Of a DNA stretch of 64,000 bases, positions 55,998 through 63,982 are shown in pieces (positions within the stretch are counted from its first letter, which is position 1; each line of letters starts with the position of its first letter). Source of the stretch: Sinorhizobium fredii USDA 205 (GTDB lineage: Bacteria; Pseudomonadota; Alphaproteobacteria; Rhizobiales; Rhizobiaceae); the NCBI RefSeq assembly GCF_001461695.1, contig NZ_AUTC01000035.1:1-64000 (forward strand). Direction: 5' to 3'. Position numbers and translations under genes: made by a program. Under the pieces are notes generated by a model. That model did not search any database. It had not been told where the DNA came from and worked only from the letters and a program-made list of their open reading frames with translations.

Positions 55998-57008
55998 ATG
56001 CAGTATAATCCCGCGCTCGACGGTTTGCGCGCCATCGCCGTTCTGGCCGTGGTGGCATTTCATTGCCGCTTACCGTTCACGGGGGGCGGCTCCATTGGCG
56101 TTGATCTCTTCTTCGTCTTGAGCGGCTATCTGATTACTTCGATTTTGCGCTCCGAGGTGATGGAAACCGGAACCGTTTCGCTGAGCCGCTTCTACTGGCG
56201 TCGAGCGCTCCGCCTCTGGCCGCCATTGTTGCTGATGCTCGCCGCCTATGCCGCCGTCGCTCCCACACTGTTCCCGGCTCGCGACGCAATTGTCGATACG
56301 GCAATCGCTGCCACGTACCTAACCGATTACGCCATGGCCTTCTGGCACGAGCCGTTGATGCTCGGACACACCTGGTCGCTTTCGGTAGAAGAACATTTCT
56401 ATCTGATCTGGCCACTTGTCATCCTGGCGACGCGCACACTTTCGCAACGGGCGCTCGCCCGGTTCTTGATCGTCGCATTCGTGGCGGCTACGGCGTGGCG
56501 CGTTGCCGACGCGCTAATCTGGCAGGACTGGTATCGGACCTACTATCGCTTCGATACGCGAATGAGCGGTCTGATGCTCGGCGGGCTGATCGCGGTGATG
56601 CACTGGCGGCCGAAACCGGAAACGGCTGCGATCATCGGCAGGCTTGCCACCTACGTTCTCGCCGTCGGTTTTCTGATAGCCCCGTTCAGATCGCCTGCAT
56701 TCATCGCCTGGGGCGGCATCATTGTCGATCTCGCGGCCGGTGGCCTGATCCTGTCGGTGGTTTCGACAGAAGGGACAAGGCTGCACCGCATTCTGACGCT
56801 GCGTCCGCTCGTCTATCTCGGCGTGATCTCGTACAGCGTCTATCTCTGGCATTACCCGCTATCGCGGCTCCTCAGATACGAGCTTCCTTCCGGTCTCACT
56901 TTTCTTGTCGTTGCCGGCTTTGCGATCGTTGTCGCGGCTCTGTCCTATGAGTTCATCGAAAAACCGCTGAAGACGGTCCGCAGGCGGCAGGCTGAAGTCG
57001 CAATCTGA
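55998..57008 (+). CDS. acyltransferase-3 family membrane protein
   Basis: 336 residues, about ten helices. Starts MQYNPALDGLRAIAVLAVVA with the typical DGLRAIAVL and the catalytic His (FHCRLPF), followed by GVDLFFVLSGYLIT and FYWRRALRLWPPLL; later HTWSLSVEEHFYLIWP. Acyltransferase-3 proteins of phages O-acetylate lipopolysaccharide or exopolysaccharide and so change phage receptors (lysogenic conversion). Here it lies between the tail-like and control regions, in a typical moron position, followed by a terminator. No SGNH domain is fused. Confidence 0.85.
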   Translation: MQYNPALDGLRAIAVLAVVAFHCRLPFTGGGSIGVDLFFVLSGYLITSILRSEVMETGTVSLSRFYWRRALRLWPPLLLMLAAYAAVAPTLFPARDAIVDTAIAATYLTDYAMAFWHEPLMLGHTWSLSVEEHFYLIWPLVILATRTLSQRALARFLIVAFVAATAWRVADALIWQDWYRTYYRFDTRMSGLMLGGLIAVMHWRPKPETAAIIGRLATYVLAVGFLIAPFRSPAFIAWGGIIVDLAAGGLILSVVSTEGTRLHRILTLRPLVYLGVISYSVYLWHYPLSRLLRYELPSGLTFLVVAGFAIVVAALSYEFIEKPLKTVRRRQAEVAI

Positions 57009-57034
57009 TTTTCGAATAAGTCCCTCAAACAAAA

Positions 57035-57056
57035 AAGGCCGGGTAAACCCGACCTT
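57035..57056 (+). terminator. terminator after the acyltransferase gene
   Basis: AAGGCCGGGT-AA-ACCCGACCTT with one mismatch, 26 bp after the stop and preceded by an A-run. Together with the minus-strand gene beyond, it could act on both strands. Confidence 0.65.
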
Positions 57057-57259
57057 CCTGCAGCCATTGCCAGTACATCCGTGGTCAATGGCGAAGTGAG
57101 ATCTGTGTAACCGCCGATCATGTCGATTGCGTGACACATCTCCCTACAGCGGGAAAACGCTCGGGCAACGCCTTGCCTATGTCTTGATACCGGCGACATG
57201 CGGGACGGCGGAAATCGGCCTCCTACGCAGGGATTTTGAGGAAGGTGATACCGTCGAGA

Positions 57260-57772
57260 CTAGGACTTCAGCGTCTGCACGATGCCTACTGCACTCGCCA
57301 GGAAACTAAAACCCGCCAGAAATCCAAAGGCAGCAGCTAGAATCAAAGTGGCCGTAATGGGGTCTCTCTTCGGAGCTTTGATGAAGGAGGCATCCGAGCG
57401 GAACAGCATTTCCGGTTTCGCCCAGGCGTTATAGATGTTCTCGGCGCATTGGAAGTTCACCCAAGCAGCGAAGCCCGCCAGCAAGGTAAAGCAGATGCCT
57501 GCCAAATTCCACGCCGCTGCATCGACGAGGCCGGCAATTTGGTCTTGCCTGACCGAAGCCTTCAGGCTGCTGATCGCGTAAATTGCCCCACCATGAACGG
57601 CCAAAAGCGACGCCATCAGCCACTTGCCGTACTCGATATGACCGCGGTGTGAATGCTCTTGGTAGCGACGGAAGTGGTCATAGGTTTCCTTCGACCAGAG
57701 GAGATATCGCTCGCGGGCTTTCTCGTCTGCCCAGAGGTCGGCGAAGTGTGTATTGCCGTCTTCGTCGATCAT
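57260..57772 (-). CDS. membrane protein co-transcribed with an XRE repressor
   Basis: 170 residues with about 55 charged N-terminal residues (ARERYLLWSKETYDHFRRYQ) and three hydrophobic segments (WLMASLLAVHGGAIYAISSL, NLAGICFTLLAGFAAWV, TATLILAAAFGFLAGFSFL). Its ATG overlaps the XRE stop by four bases, so the two form an operon. This XRE/membrane-protein pairing is frequent in alphaproteobacterial prophages; its job is unknown. Superinfection exclusion, holin-like or toxin roles are possible. Confidence 0.65.
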   Translation of the reverse strand: MIDEDGNTHFADLWADEKARERYLLWSKETYDHFRRYQEHSHRGHIEYGKWLMASLLAVHGGAIYAISSLKASVRQDQIAGLVDAAAWNLAGICFTLLAGFAAWVNFQCAENIYNAWAKPEMLFRSDASFIKAPKRDPITATLILAAAFGFLAGFSFLASAVGIVQTLKS

Positions 57773-57999
57773 CGGAGCCTCACGCCAAGCCCACCGCCGG
57801 CTGACGTCTCACCATCCGCGATAAAGACGAGGCCGGCGTCTTCCATGGCTTTCTGCATCTTCTCAACGCTGCTCACGCGAGCGTCTTGACCAGCCTCAAA
57901 GCGGTTGACGGTGTTGGGCCCCAAGCCCGCCCTGCGAGCGAGTTCCTGAGTGCTCCAATTGAGGGCTGCACGGCCCATGCGGCATTGATTTGGCTTCAT
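57769..57999 (-). CDS. XRE-family repressor
   Basis: 76 residues, one Cro/CI-type HTH: MGRAALNWSTQELARRAGLG followed by PNTVNRFEAGQDARVSSVEK. The C-terminal tail is short with no protease domain, so induction would have to be indirect. It is divergent from the right-end operon and has a TGGTG-N7-CACCA operator right next to its start codon, suggesting auto-repression. A good candidate for the lysogeny/maintenance switch of the element. Confidence 0.85.
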   Translation of the reverse strand: MKPNQCRMGRAALNWSTQELARRAGLGPNTVNRFEAGQDARVSSVEKMQKAMEDAGLVFIADGETSAGGGLGVRLR

Positions 58000-58000
58000 A

Positions 58001-58017
58001 TGGTGCTTTTATCACCA
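58001..58017. promoter_or_regulatory. operator O1 of the element control region
   Basis: TGGTGCTTTTATCACCA, a dyad with TGGTG/CACCA arms, one base from the XRE start codon. It matches O2 (58058-58074) in both arms and spacing. Confidence 0.7.
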
Positions 58018-58024
58018 AATCTGG

Positions 58025-58053
58025 TTGACAGCAAATCGGTAATGATATTATCG
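58025..58053 (+). promoter_or_regulatory. candidate rightward promoter of the element control region
   Basis: TTGACA at 58025-58030 is a consensus -35; TATTAT at 58046-58051 could serve as -10 with a slightly short 15-bp spacer. A near-palindrome TAATGATATTATCGTTA (58040-58056) overlaps the -10 and may be a third regulator site. It would drive the 58102-59119 operon. Confidence 0.55.
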
Positions 58054-58057
58054 TTAG

Positions 58058-58074
58058 TGGTGTAAATATCACCA
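58058..58074. promoter_or_regulatory. operator O2 of the element control region
   Basis: TGGTGTAAATATCACCA, same 17-bp dyad form as O1, about 57 bp away, between the candidate promoter and the first rightward ORF. Confidence 0.7.
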
Positions 58075-58101
58075 TTAGGAACACAAACGGGAGACCCGGT
58101 C

Positions 58102-58176
58102 ATGTTCGAAGCTCTCGCCATCACAGTGATCGCCTTCGCGGTCGCTTGGTTCATGCAGGACATCTACCTGGCCTGA
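58102..58176 (+). CDS. 24-residue membrane microprotein
   Basis: Twenty-four codons (MFEALAITVIAFAVAWFMQD then IYLA) from ATG 58102, with GGGAG about 9 nt upstream. It is one transmembrane helix. It is the first ORF after the element's control region and lies directly after operator O2, so it would be controlled by the repressor. Too short to assign to a family; comparable small early phage membrane peptides exist. Confidence 0.55.
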   Translation: MFEALAITVIAFAVAWFMQDIYLA

Positions 58177-58218
58177 TAGGCCGCACACTACGCAACCATA
58201 CAATCCGGAGTATCTGAA

Positions 58219-58467
58219 ATGCTTGATCGACCGATTCAGGCAGCCGCCGAAGGCTTGCCGAAAAACCGCATCTCATCCACCGATCTGCTTGTCGTCGACG
58301 ACCTCCTCGGCGCCATCGCCTGCTTGAATGACGCCATGTTCCTGGCCGCCGGCTCGATCGAGGAGCCCCGCCATTGCAATGCCCTGCAGGCACTGTCGAT
58401 GCAGATCAACAAGGACATCGCTTCGTTGCGCGACCGCATCGAAGATCTGAGGGAGTTGCTGAAATGA
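58219..58467 (+). CDS. small helical phage protein
   Basis: 82 residues (MLDRPIQAAAEGLPKNRISS ... INKDIASLRDRIEDLRELLK), two helices, the last a coiled coil. Its stop overlaps the S24-like ATG at 58464 (ATGA). No family recognised; position suggests an early regulatory gene. Confidence 0.6.
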   Translation: MLDRPIQAAAEGLPKNRISSTDLLVVDDLLGAIACLNDAMFLAAGSIEEPRHCNALQALSMQINKDIASLRDRIEDLRELLK

Positions 58468-58844
58468 ACGAGCTGATATTCGCGCCGATCCCGGCTGAGA
58501 ACGTCCGCTCCGACAAGCTCCGCGTCCATTTGGTCGACGGCGACGGTATGGAGCCTACGCTGATGAACAAGCGCGACTATGTGTTGTTGGCGCCGATCTC
58601 GCAGTTTGTCGGCGACGGCGTCTACGCGATTGTCTCCCACTTCGGTGTTATCGACCTCTTTCGCGTCCAGTGCGTTTTCGACGGCAAAGGTAGCGTGATG
58701 CTCTTTCGGGACAACAAGCGATACGAGACTAAACACGTCTTGAGCGTTCAAGAGTTCGAGGAAGTCGTCGCCGGTTATGTGGTCGCGGACATCAAAGTGA
58801 AGGACCATCGCTTCCTCCGGATGGCAAGGGAGGGCCAGCTATGA
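58464..58844 (+). CDS. S24-like (LexA/CI C-terminal) domain lacking catalytic residues
   Basis: 126 residues from ATG 58464, with no DNA-binding domain. The fold follows the LexA/CI C-terminal domain: HLVDGDGMEPTLMNKRDYVL, DGVYAIVSHFGVIDLFRVQC, and MLFRDNKRYE. The Ser of the GDSMEPTL motif is Gly here (GDGMEPTL), and the Lys expected at the second catalytic position is not present (LFRVQ). Autocleavage is therefore not expected; it may bind and regulate another protein, for example the XRE repressor. Overlaps both neighbours by four bases. Confidence 0.75.
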   Translation: MNELIFAPIPAENVRSDKLRVHLVDGDGMEPTLMNKRDYVLLAPISQFVGDGVYAIVSHFGVIDLFRVQCVFDGKGSVMLFRDNKRYETKHVLSVQEFEEVVAGYVVADIKVKDHRFLRMAREGQL

Positions 58845-59119
58845 CCGATCTTCCGACCGTCCAGGCGCTGATAGACGCCCACAAGGCAGCTATGCAGCGC
58901 TACGACGACCTCCCGGACGGCGACGTGCCCGATGAGGTCGACGCTGAAATGACGAAGGCTGCTGAAGCTCTATGCACCTATCGCCCTGCCACGATCGAGG
59001 GCGTCCACCGTAAGGCGGAATACATGATGAGCTGTGACGTCTTCGTAGGTGGTGAAAGCGGGGAACCCGAATTCACCCAGGCGCAATTGATCAGCGGATT
59101 CTTGCCAGTAGGGGCTTAG
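58841..59119 (+). CDS. small acidic phage protein
   Basis: 92 residues (MTDLPTVQALIDAHKAAMQR ... AEALCTYRPATIEGVHRKAE), helical. The ATG overlaps the S24-like stop (ATGA). It resembles short proteins common in alphaproteobacterial prophages; function unknown. Last gene before attR. Confidence 0.65.
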   Translation: MTDLPTVQALIDAHKAAMQRYDDLPDGDVPDEVDAEMTKAAEALCTYRPATIEGVHRKAEYMMSCDVFVGGESGEPEFTQAQLISGFLPVGA

Positions 59120-59209
59120 CGACGTTGATCTCTGGTTACCCGAGGTGTTACCCCGACGCGAAATTGCATCAAGCTTTACATGAGGTGTTGGCAGCAAGCC
59201 TTTGAAAAA

Positions 59210-59287
<78 letters not shown>

Positions 59288-59557
59288 GTCCAAGACCGCG
59301 TCGCAGCGGTCTGGTGGGGCGTATAATGGCCTTCGCCTGGCTTGTCCAGCACCCTCTGCAAAATTCTTGGGAAAAATTATCGTCCTCATTGGGCGAACCG
59401 ACGGGCGAGTGCGCGCTCCGATTTTCGTGACTGGCCCCAACGCTCCAGATCGGCAGTTCAATACCTTTGGCGAACACGATGCGCCCCAAAAATCGCCGAC
59501 ATTTCTCTTTAGCACCCGGCCGGCTGGAGCGTTGCAAGACGGATCTGACGGAGAATT

Positions 59558-60328
59558 ATGCGCGGGTATCTACTTTTGACCGAGGCGAGAAGCGGCTCGA
59601 ATTGGCTTGGCTCCCTCATCAATAATTCGGGAAACATGGGGCGGTCGAGCGAATGGCTGTCGCCAAAAATCCATCGTCTCGACACCAGTTCCTTGTCGTG
59701 GGAGGAATTCTTCGAGGAAATCATCAGAAAGAGTTCTACCGAAAATGGTAATTTCGGGCTGAAGATATTCCCCAACCATCTTTTCATCACCCGTGAAGTC
59801 TACGGGATGGACTTCATTCAATATTGCCTTTCCGTACACGATGTGGCGCTTGTCTTCCTGCGACGCGACGACACCCTACGACAAGCCATTTCCTATGCCA
59901 GGGCAAGACAAACCCGCAGTTTCGCTGCCCATATTGGGGGAAATTCTGATCCACAATACGATTTCGAAGAGATCGCGAAATGCTTTTTCTATATTCGCGA
60001 CAGCTATAGTTTCTGGAGGAGCTATCTGGAACTTACGGGCGCGAAGTCTACCGAGTTTGTTTACGAGAACCTGGTCCCGGACCCTTCGCCTTTCGTCTCT
60101 TGCGTTGCGGAACACCTGGGGGTGCCCGCGCCGGGCGCGCTCCAAACGACGATGGCGGTTCAGCGCGACGGGGTGACCGATGAATGGGTTGCCCGCTTCG
60201 ACGAGGATCGCAGATCCGCACACTTGCTGGACGCCTATGATCGCCGGGAACACATACCCGGGAAGGTCAAGAACTTCTTCAAACTGGCGACGCGGAGCCT
60301 TGAGCCGCGATATCCGTTCGCGTTCTGA
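59558..60328 (+). CDS. Stf0-type sulfotransferase
   Basis: 256 residues: YLLLTEARSGSNWLGSLINN is the 5'-phosphosulfate-binding loop of Stf0 sulfotransferases (R-S-G-S-x-W-L), and RRDDTLRQAISYARARQT matches the 3'-phosphate-binding R-x-D-x-x-x-Q-A-x-S motif. It transfers sulfate from PAPS to a carbohydrate, for example trehalose or a surface polysaccharide. The next gene is a glycosyltransferase 18 bp away, so the two may modify the same glycan. The ATG has GGAG just upstream. Confidence 0.85.
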   Translation: MRGYLLLTEARSGSNWLGSLINNSGNMGRSSEWLSPKIHRLDTSSLSWEEFFEEIIRKSSTENGNFGLKIFPNHLFITREVYGMDFIQYCLSVHDVALVFLRRDDTLRQAISYARARQTRSFAAHIGGNSDPQYDFEEIAKCFFYIRDSYSFWRSYLELTGAKSTEFVYENLVPDPSPFVSCVAEHLGVPAPGALQTTMAVQRDGVTDEWVARFDEDRRSAHLLDAYDRREHIPGKVKNFFKLATRSLEPRYPFAF

Positions 60329-60346
60329 CGGACGGGTTCGGATCGT

Positions 60347-61510
60347 TTGGCTGGCGGGCAGCGTGTGGAGTTGAATTCTCGAGGCGATATCGATACACGC
60401 TGGTATCGTGGCGGCCGACTGGAGCGCATATTGGGCGATCTTCACTATCCTTTTCGTCTTTCTGACACCCGGCGAAACCACAGGAGTCTTCTAGATCGGT
60501 TGATGACCCGGTATGAGACTTACAAACTCGCCGCTCGAGTGCGTAAAAGGAAACGCGAGATCGCGATGGTCTGCCTGCGGGAAGGTGGTCAACGACCCCT
60601 CGCCAAGGATGATATTCCGCTCGTTTTCAATACGCACAACGACCTAAAGCTGATGCCGCCCTTCCTGGCGCATTACAGGAAGCTCGGCGTTTCCCGTTTC
60701 ATCTGTGTCGATGACGTCTCATCCGATGGCACACGCGAATACCTGCTTTCTCAAGTGGACGTCGACGTGTGGAGTTCGCCTCTGCGTTATCGCGATGCTC
60801 GCCGCGGCCGTGAGTGGCGCGAAGCCCTATTCGACCGCTACGGGGGGGATAGGTGGTATCTCAATGTCGATTCAGATGAATTTCTGATCTATCAGGACTC
60901 CGAGCATCAGCGCCTCGACAAGCTGATCCAGGTACTCGAACGGCGGGGCGACAAGCGTCTCGCTGCTCCCATGCTCGACATGTATCCGACCGGGCCGCTC
61001 GGTTCGGCCACGCTCGACACCGACGATCATCGCATGCCGTGGGAAATCGCCGACCATTTCGACGGCGTCGGGTATGAAATCAGTTACACCAAACGAGCCA
61101 TAAGCATCACGGGCGGCCCGCGGAAGCGCAAGTTCGCGCATGTGCTGGAGCTCATCAAATATCCGCTGATCTTTTGGGACAGGAATTGCAGTCTTAGTGT
61201 CAGCATTCATCAGCCGCTGCCGTGCGAGAGAAACTTCCTGGACATTTCCGGGGTGCTGCTACACTTCAAATTCTTTTCCGATTACCGTGAGAAGATAGAG
61301 CAGGCGGTAAGCGACGGACAATATTTCGACGGGGCGGCCATCTACCGCAAAATGTTGAATGACCTGCAGAAAACCGGCGAATTCGATTTTGCCGATGAGC
61401 ATTCCGTTCGGTTTTCCGGGTCAAGGCAATTGCTTGAGCTCGGTTTCATCGCGCCTATTCCCTTTGCATCGGAGCCGACCGCGCCGCGGGAAGCAAGCAA
61501 GCAGGTGTGA
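60347..61510 (+). CDS. glycosyltransferase (GT2/GT92-like)
   Basis: 387 residues if read from TTG 60347; ATG 60503 is another possible start, but the additional N-terminus (GDLHYPFRLSDTRRNHRSLL) looks coding. DIPLVFNTHNDLKLMPPFLA, FICVDDVSSDGTREYLLSQV and WYLNVDSDEFLIY contain the D-x-D-like metal/nucleotide motif of the 'Glyco_tranf_2_4' or GT92 group. Later HQPLP and LLHFKFFSDYREKI are typical of that group. It likely adds a sugar to a surface glycan, with the sulfotransferase upstream. Its stop leaves an interval of about 110 bp. Confidence 0.8.
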   Translation: MAGGQRVELNSRGDIDTRWYRGGRLERILGDLHYPFRLSDTRRNHRSLLDRLMTRYETYKLAARVRKRKREIAMVCLREGGQRPLAKDDIPLVFNTHNDLKLMPPFLAHYRKLGVSRFICVDDVSSDGTREYLLSQVDVDVWSSPLRYRDARRGREWREALFDRYGGDRWYLNVDSDEFLIYQDSEHQRLDKLIQVLERRGDKRLAAPMLDMYPTGPLGSATLDTDDHRMPWEIADHFDGVGYEISYTKRAISITGGPRKRKFAHVLELIKYPLIFWDRNCSLSVSIHQPLPCERNFLDISGVLLHFKFFSDYREKIEQAVSDGQYFDGAAIYRKMLNDLQKTGEFDFADEHSVRFSGSRQLLELGFIAPIPFASEPTAPREASKQV

Positions 61511-61623
61511 CGTCGCGATTGTTGCGCTCCGCGTCCTTTTATAATTGGTACCAAAACCCTTAAACTCTCGCCCCGCAAGCGCTATATGCGCCTTGCATGG
61601 CCGCATCGCGGTCGGGAGTTGAA

Positions 61624-62631
61624 ATGGGAAGCACAAAGATGCAGCGTATTCTGTCGTTAATGGCGGTTGCCCTCGTGGTCATGTTGGCGGTGGTTGACGT
61701 CGCCGAAGCCCGGCGCGCCGGCGGTGGATTCGGCTCGCGTGGCAGCCGGACCTTTTCCACCGCACCGGTAACGCGCACGGCGCCCACTTCGGCCGCGCCG
61801 ATCGAGCGGACCATGACGCCGCGGCAGAACGCGCCGAGCGCCGCCAGCCCGACCACGCAGAACCGGACGGCAAACCGTCCCGGCTTCTTCAACAGTTTCG
61901 GCGGCTCGATGCTGGGCGGACTGCTGATGGGCGGGCTGTTCGGCATGCTGCTCGGTCACGGGTTTGGCGGCGGCATCGGCTTCCTGGGCCTGCTGCTGCA
62001 GCTTGGCCTGATCTTCCTCGTCGTTACCTTCGCGATGCGGCTGTTTGGCCGCGGGCGGAGCCCGGCCTATGCGGGGTCTTCGGTACAGTCTTCAGCAGCC
62101 GCAACAGCGCCGTCGTCCTTCCGCATTCCAGGAATCGGCGAGGGGTCGGGTGGCCTCGGTGCGAGCGCCGCCGCGGCCTCTACGACAGCGTCCGCGTCCG
62201 CCGTGGGAGCGCAGACGGACGAGATCGGCATCGAGCAGCGCGATCTCGACCGGTTCGAAACGATGCTGAAGGAATTGCAGGCGGCCTACGCGGCGGAAGA
62301 CTATGCCGCATTGCGCCGGCTGACGACCCCGGAGGCCATGTCCTACCTTGCTGAAGAGCTCGGCGAAAACGCGACCAATGGGCTTAAGAATGATGTCCGC
62401 GACGTTCATCTGGTTCAGGGCGATGTCGCCGAGGCCTGGAACGAGAGCGGCGCCGACTATGCAACTGTCGCCATGCGCTATGAGAGCATCGACGTGATGC
62501 GGGATCGGGCAACCGGCCGGGTCGTCAGCGGAGATGCCGAGCATCCGACCGAAGCAGTGGAGTTGTGGACTTTCGTGCGCAAGCTGCGCGGCGACTGGCA
62601 GGTTTCCGCGATCCAGGCGGTCGAGGCATAG
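61624..62631 (+). CDS. Tim44-domain membrane-associated protein
   Basis: 335 residues from ATG 61624 (or 61639). Hydrophobic start (ILSLMAVALVVMLAVVDVAE), a low-complexity Ser/Thr/Pro region, then two helices (GGLLMGGLFGMLLGHGFGGG; LLQLGLIFLVVTFAMRLFGR) and a C-terminal Tim44-like domain with FETMLKELQAAYAAEDYAAL, AMSYLAEELGENATNG and VEAWNESGADYATVAMRYE-type strands. Tim44-like proteins of alphaproteobacteria are probably inner-membrane, with an unknown role. Monocistronic. Confidence 0.8.
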   Translation: MGSTKMQRILSLMAVALVVMLAVVDVAEARRAGGGFGSRGSRTFSTAPVTRTAPTSAAPIERTMTPRQNAPSAASPTTQNRTANRPGFFNSFGGSMLGGLLMGGLFGMLLGHGFGGGIGFLGLLLQLGLIFLVVTFAMRLFGRGRSPAYAGSSVQSSAAATAPSSFRIPGIGEGSGGLGASAAAASTTASASAVGAQTDEIGIEQRDLDRFETMLKELQAAYAAEDYAALRRLTTPEAMSYLAEELGENATNGLKNDVRDVHLVQGDVAEAWNESGADYATVAMRYESIDVMRDRATGRVVSGDAEHPTEAVELWTFVRKLRGDWQVSAIQAVEA

Positions 62632-62774
62632 GGAAGCGGCAAGAGCCGCGATGGGTACTCCCAATCCGGCGGATGCTGGACGCCTTGGTCATCCTTTTCT
62701 CGGCACAGGAAGGCAACCGGCTTTCGTCGCAGCGCGTTGGATAATAAAATGACATCCCTTGGGGGCGGATTGAC

Positions 62775-63527
62775 ATGGTCTTGTGGGCAGCGGCATCGAC
62801 CAAGCATGCAGGGGGGGCAAGCGGGGCCGTGAAACGGCGCGGCATCATTTTATGCCTGGTCGCGCTCGCCGCATCGGGCCTTGCCCGCAGCGCGGAGGCA
62901 GCGGATTGCAAGAGCCTACCGGGACCTGGGGCGGATTGGCAGGATTGCAACAAACGGCAACTGATGCTCGGCGGCAGCGATCTGAAAGGCGGCAATCTGG
63001 TCGATACGGATTTTGCCTCCACGGACCTGAACGGCGCTGACCTCACCGCGGCAAATCTGGAGAAGGCCACATTGGTGCGGGCCTCGCTTGCCGGCGCCAA
63101 GGCCGATAAAGCGAACTTTTCCAGAGTCGAGGGCTATCGTGGCGACTTCTCCGGCATTTCCGCCGAGGGTGCGTTGTTCGTCAGTTCCGAGTTGCAGCGC
63201 GCCGATTTCACCGGGGCGCGGCTGACGGGAGCCGATTTCGAGAAGGCCGAACTCGGCCGCGCCAATTTCGGCAAGGCCGTTGTGACCGGAACGCGCTTCT
63301 CCGTGGCCAATTTGTCGCGTGCCGATTTGAGCGGCGCAGTTTTCGAGGGCCCGATCGATTTCGACCGCGCCTTTCTGTTTCTGACGAGGATTGAGGGGCT
63401 AGACCTTTCGGCTGCAAAGGGTCTTACGCAGGATCAAGTCGATCTCGCTTGTGGCGATGCTGCAACGAAGCTTCCCGCTGGCCTTACTGCGCCTGACAAG
63501 TGGCCGTGCCCTCCGGACGATGACTGA
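62775..63527 (+). CDS. secreted pentapeptide-repeat protein
   Basis: 250 residues from ATG 62775; GTG 62829 is an alternative with a cleaner signal peptide (GIILCLVALAASGLARSAEA). The mature part has A(D/N)LxX-type pentapeptide repeats: DLKGGNLVDTDFASTDLNGA, DLTAANLEKATLVRASLAG, ADFTGARLTGADFEKAELGR. They should fold as a right-handed quadrilateral beta helix. Two Cys pairs (ADCKSL, WQDCNKR) may form disulfides. Probably periplasmic. Function unknown. Confidence 0.8.
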   Translation: MVLWAAASTKHAGGASGAVKRRGIILCLVALAASGLARSAEAADCKSLPGPGADWQDCNKRQLMLGGSDLKGGNLVDTDFASTDLNGADLTAANLEKATLVRASLAGAKADKANFSRVEGYRGDFSGISAEGALFVSSELQRADFTGARLTGADFEKAELGRANFGKAVVTGTRFSVANLSRADLSGAVFEGPIDFDRAFLFLTRIEGLDLSAAKGLTQDQVDLACGDAATKLPAGLTAPDKWPCPPDDD

Positions 63528-63544
63528 CCGACCGGAACTTTAGG

Positions 63545-63982
63545 CTAGTTGATGCGCTTGCTAAAGGAACTCTCGGGGAACAGGCAGAACACCGGCTTCT
63601 GCCGTAGGGCGACGGCTGATTTCGCGCTGGAGGCCAGCCATCGACGCACGGCGTCCTCGGCGCTTTCGCCGCTGACCACTTCGATCGATCGGCCCATGAC
63701 ATCAAGGCGGCGGCCGGAATAGCCGAGATCGTCGGGATGTCTGCCGAAGCGCGTTGGGCCGAGATCGCTGCACCATCGTTTCCTGTGCGGAAACGGTTTT
63801 GCGGGACCGGCCTCGAAGTAGGCCCAAACGTCGAAATCTTTTATGCCGTTCGTGCCGTTGAGGTAGTGGAGCGCGCTTCCCTGCGCGAGGGCCAGCAGGA
63901 GCAGACGATTGCGATAGAGGCCGGCCACTCTCGCGCGATCAAACACAGCATTGAGACTTTGCATGGCGGCCGAGGCAATCAT
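63545..63982 (-). CDS. uncharacterised protein, possibly nucleotidyltransferase-like
   Basis: 145 residues from ATG 63982. LLALAQGSALHYLNGTNGIK followed by DFDVWAYFEAGP has the feel of a nucleotidyltransferase-type G-(S)-x-x...D-x-D segment, but no reliable motif is present. RRLDVMGRSIEVVSGESAED gives a strand and helix, and the end is SSFSKRIN. It begins 18 bp from the window's right end, so a longer upstream start cannot be excluded. Confidence 0.5.
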   Translation of the reverse strand: MIASAAMQSLNAVFDRARVAGLYRNRLLLLALAQGSALHYLNGTNGIKDFDVWAYFEAGPAKPFPHRKRWCSDLGPTRFGRHPDDLGYSGRRLDVMGRSIEVVSGESAEDAVRRWLASSAKSAVALRQKPVFCLFPESSFSKRIN

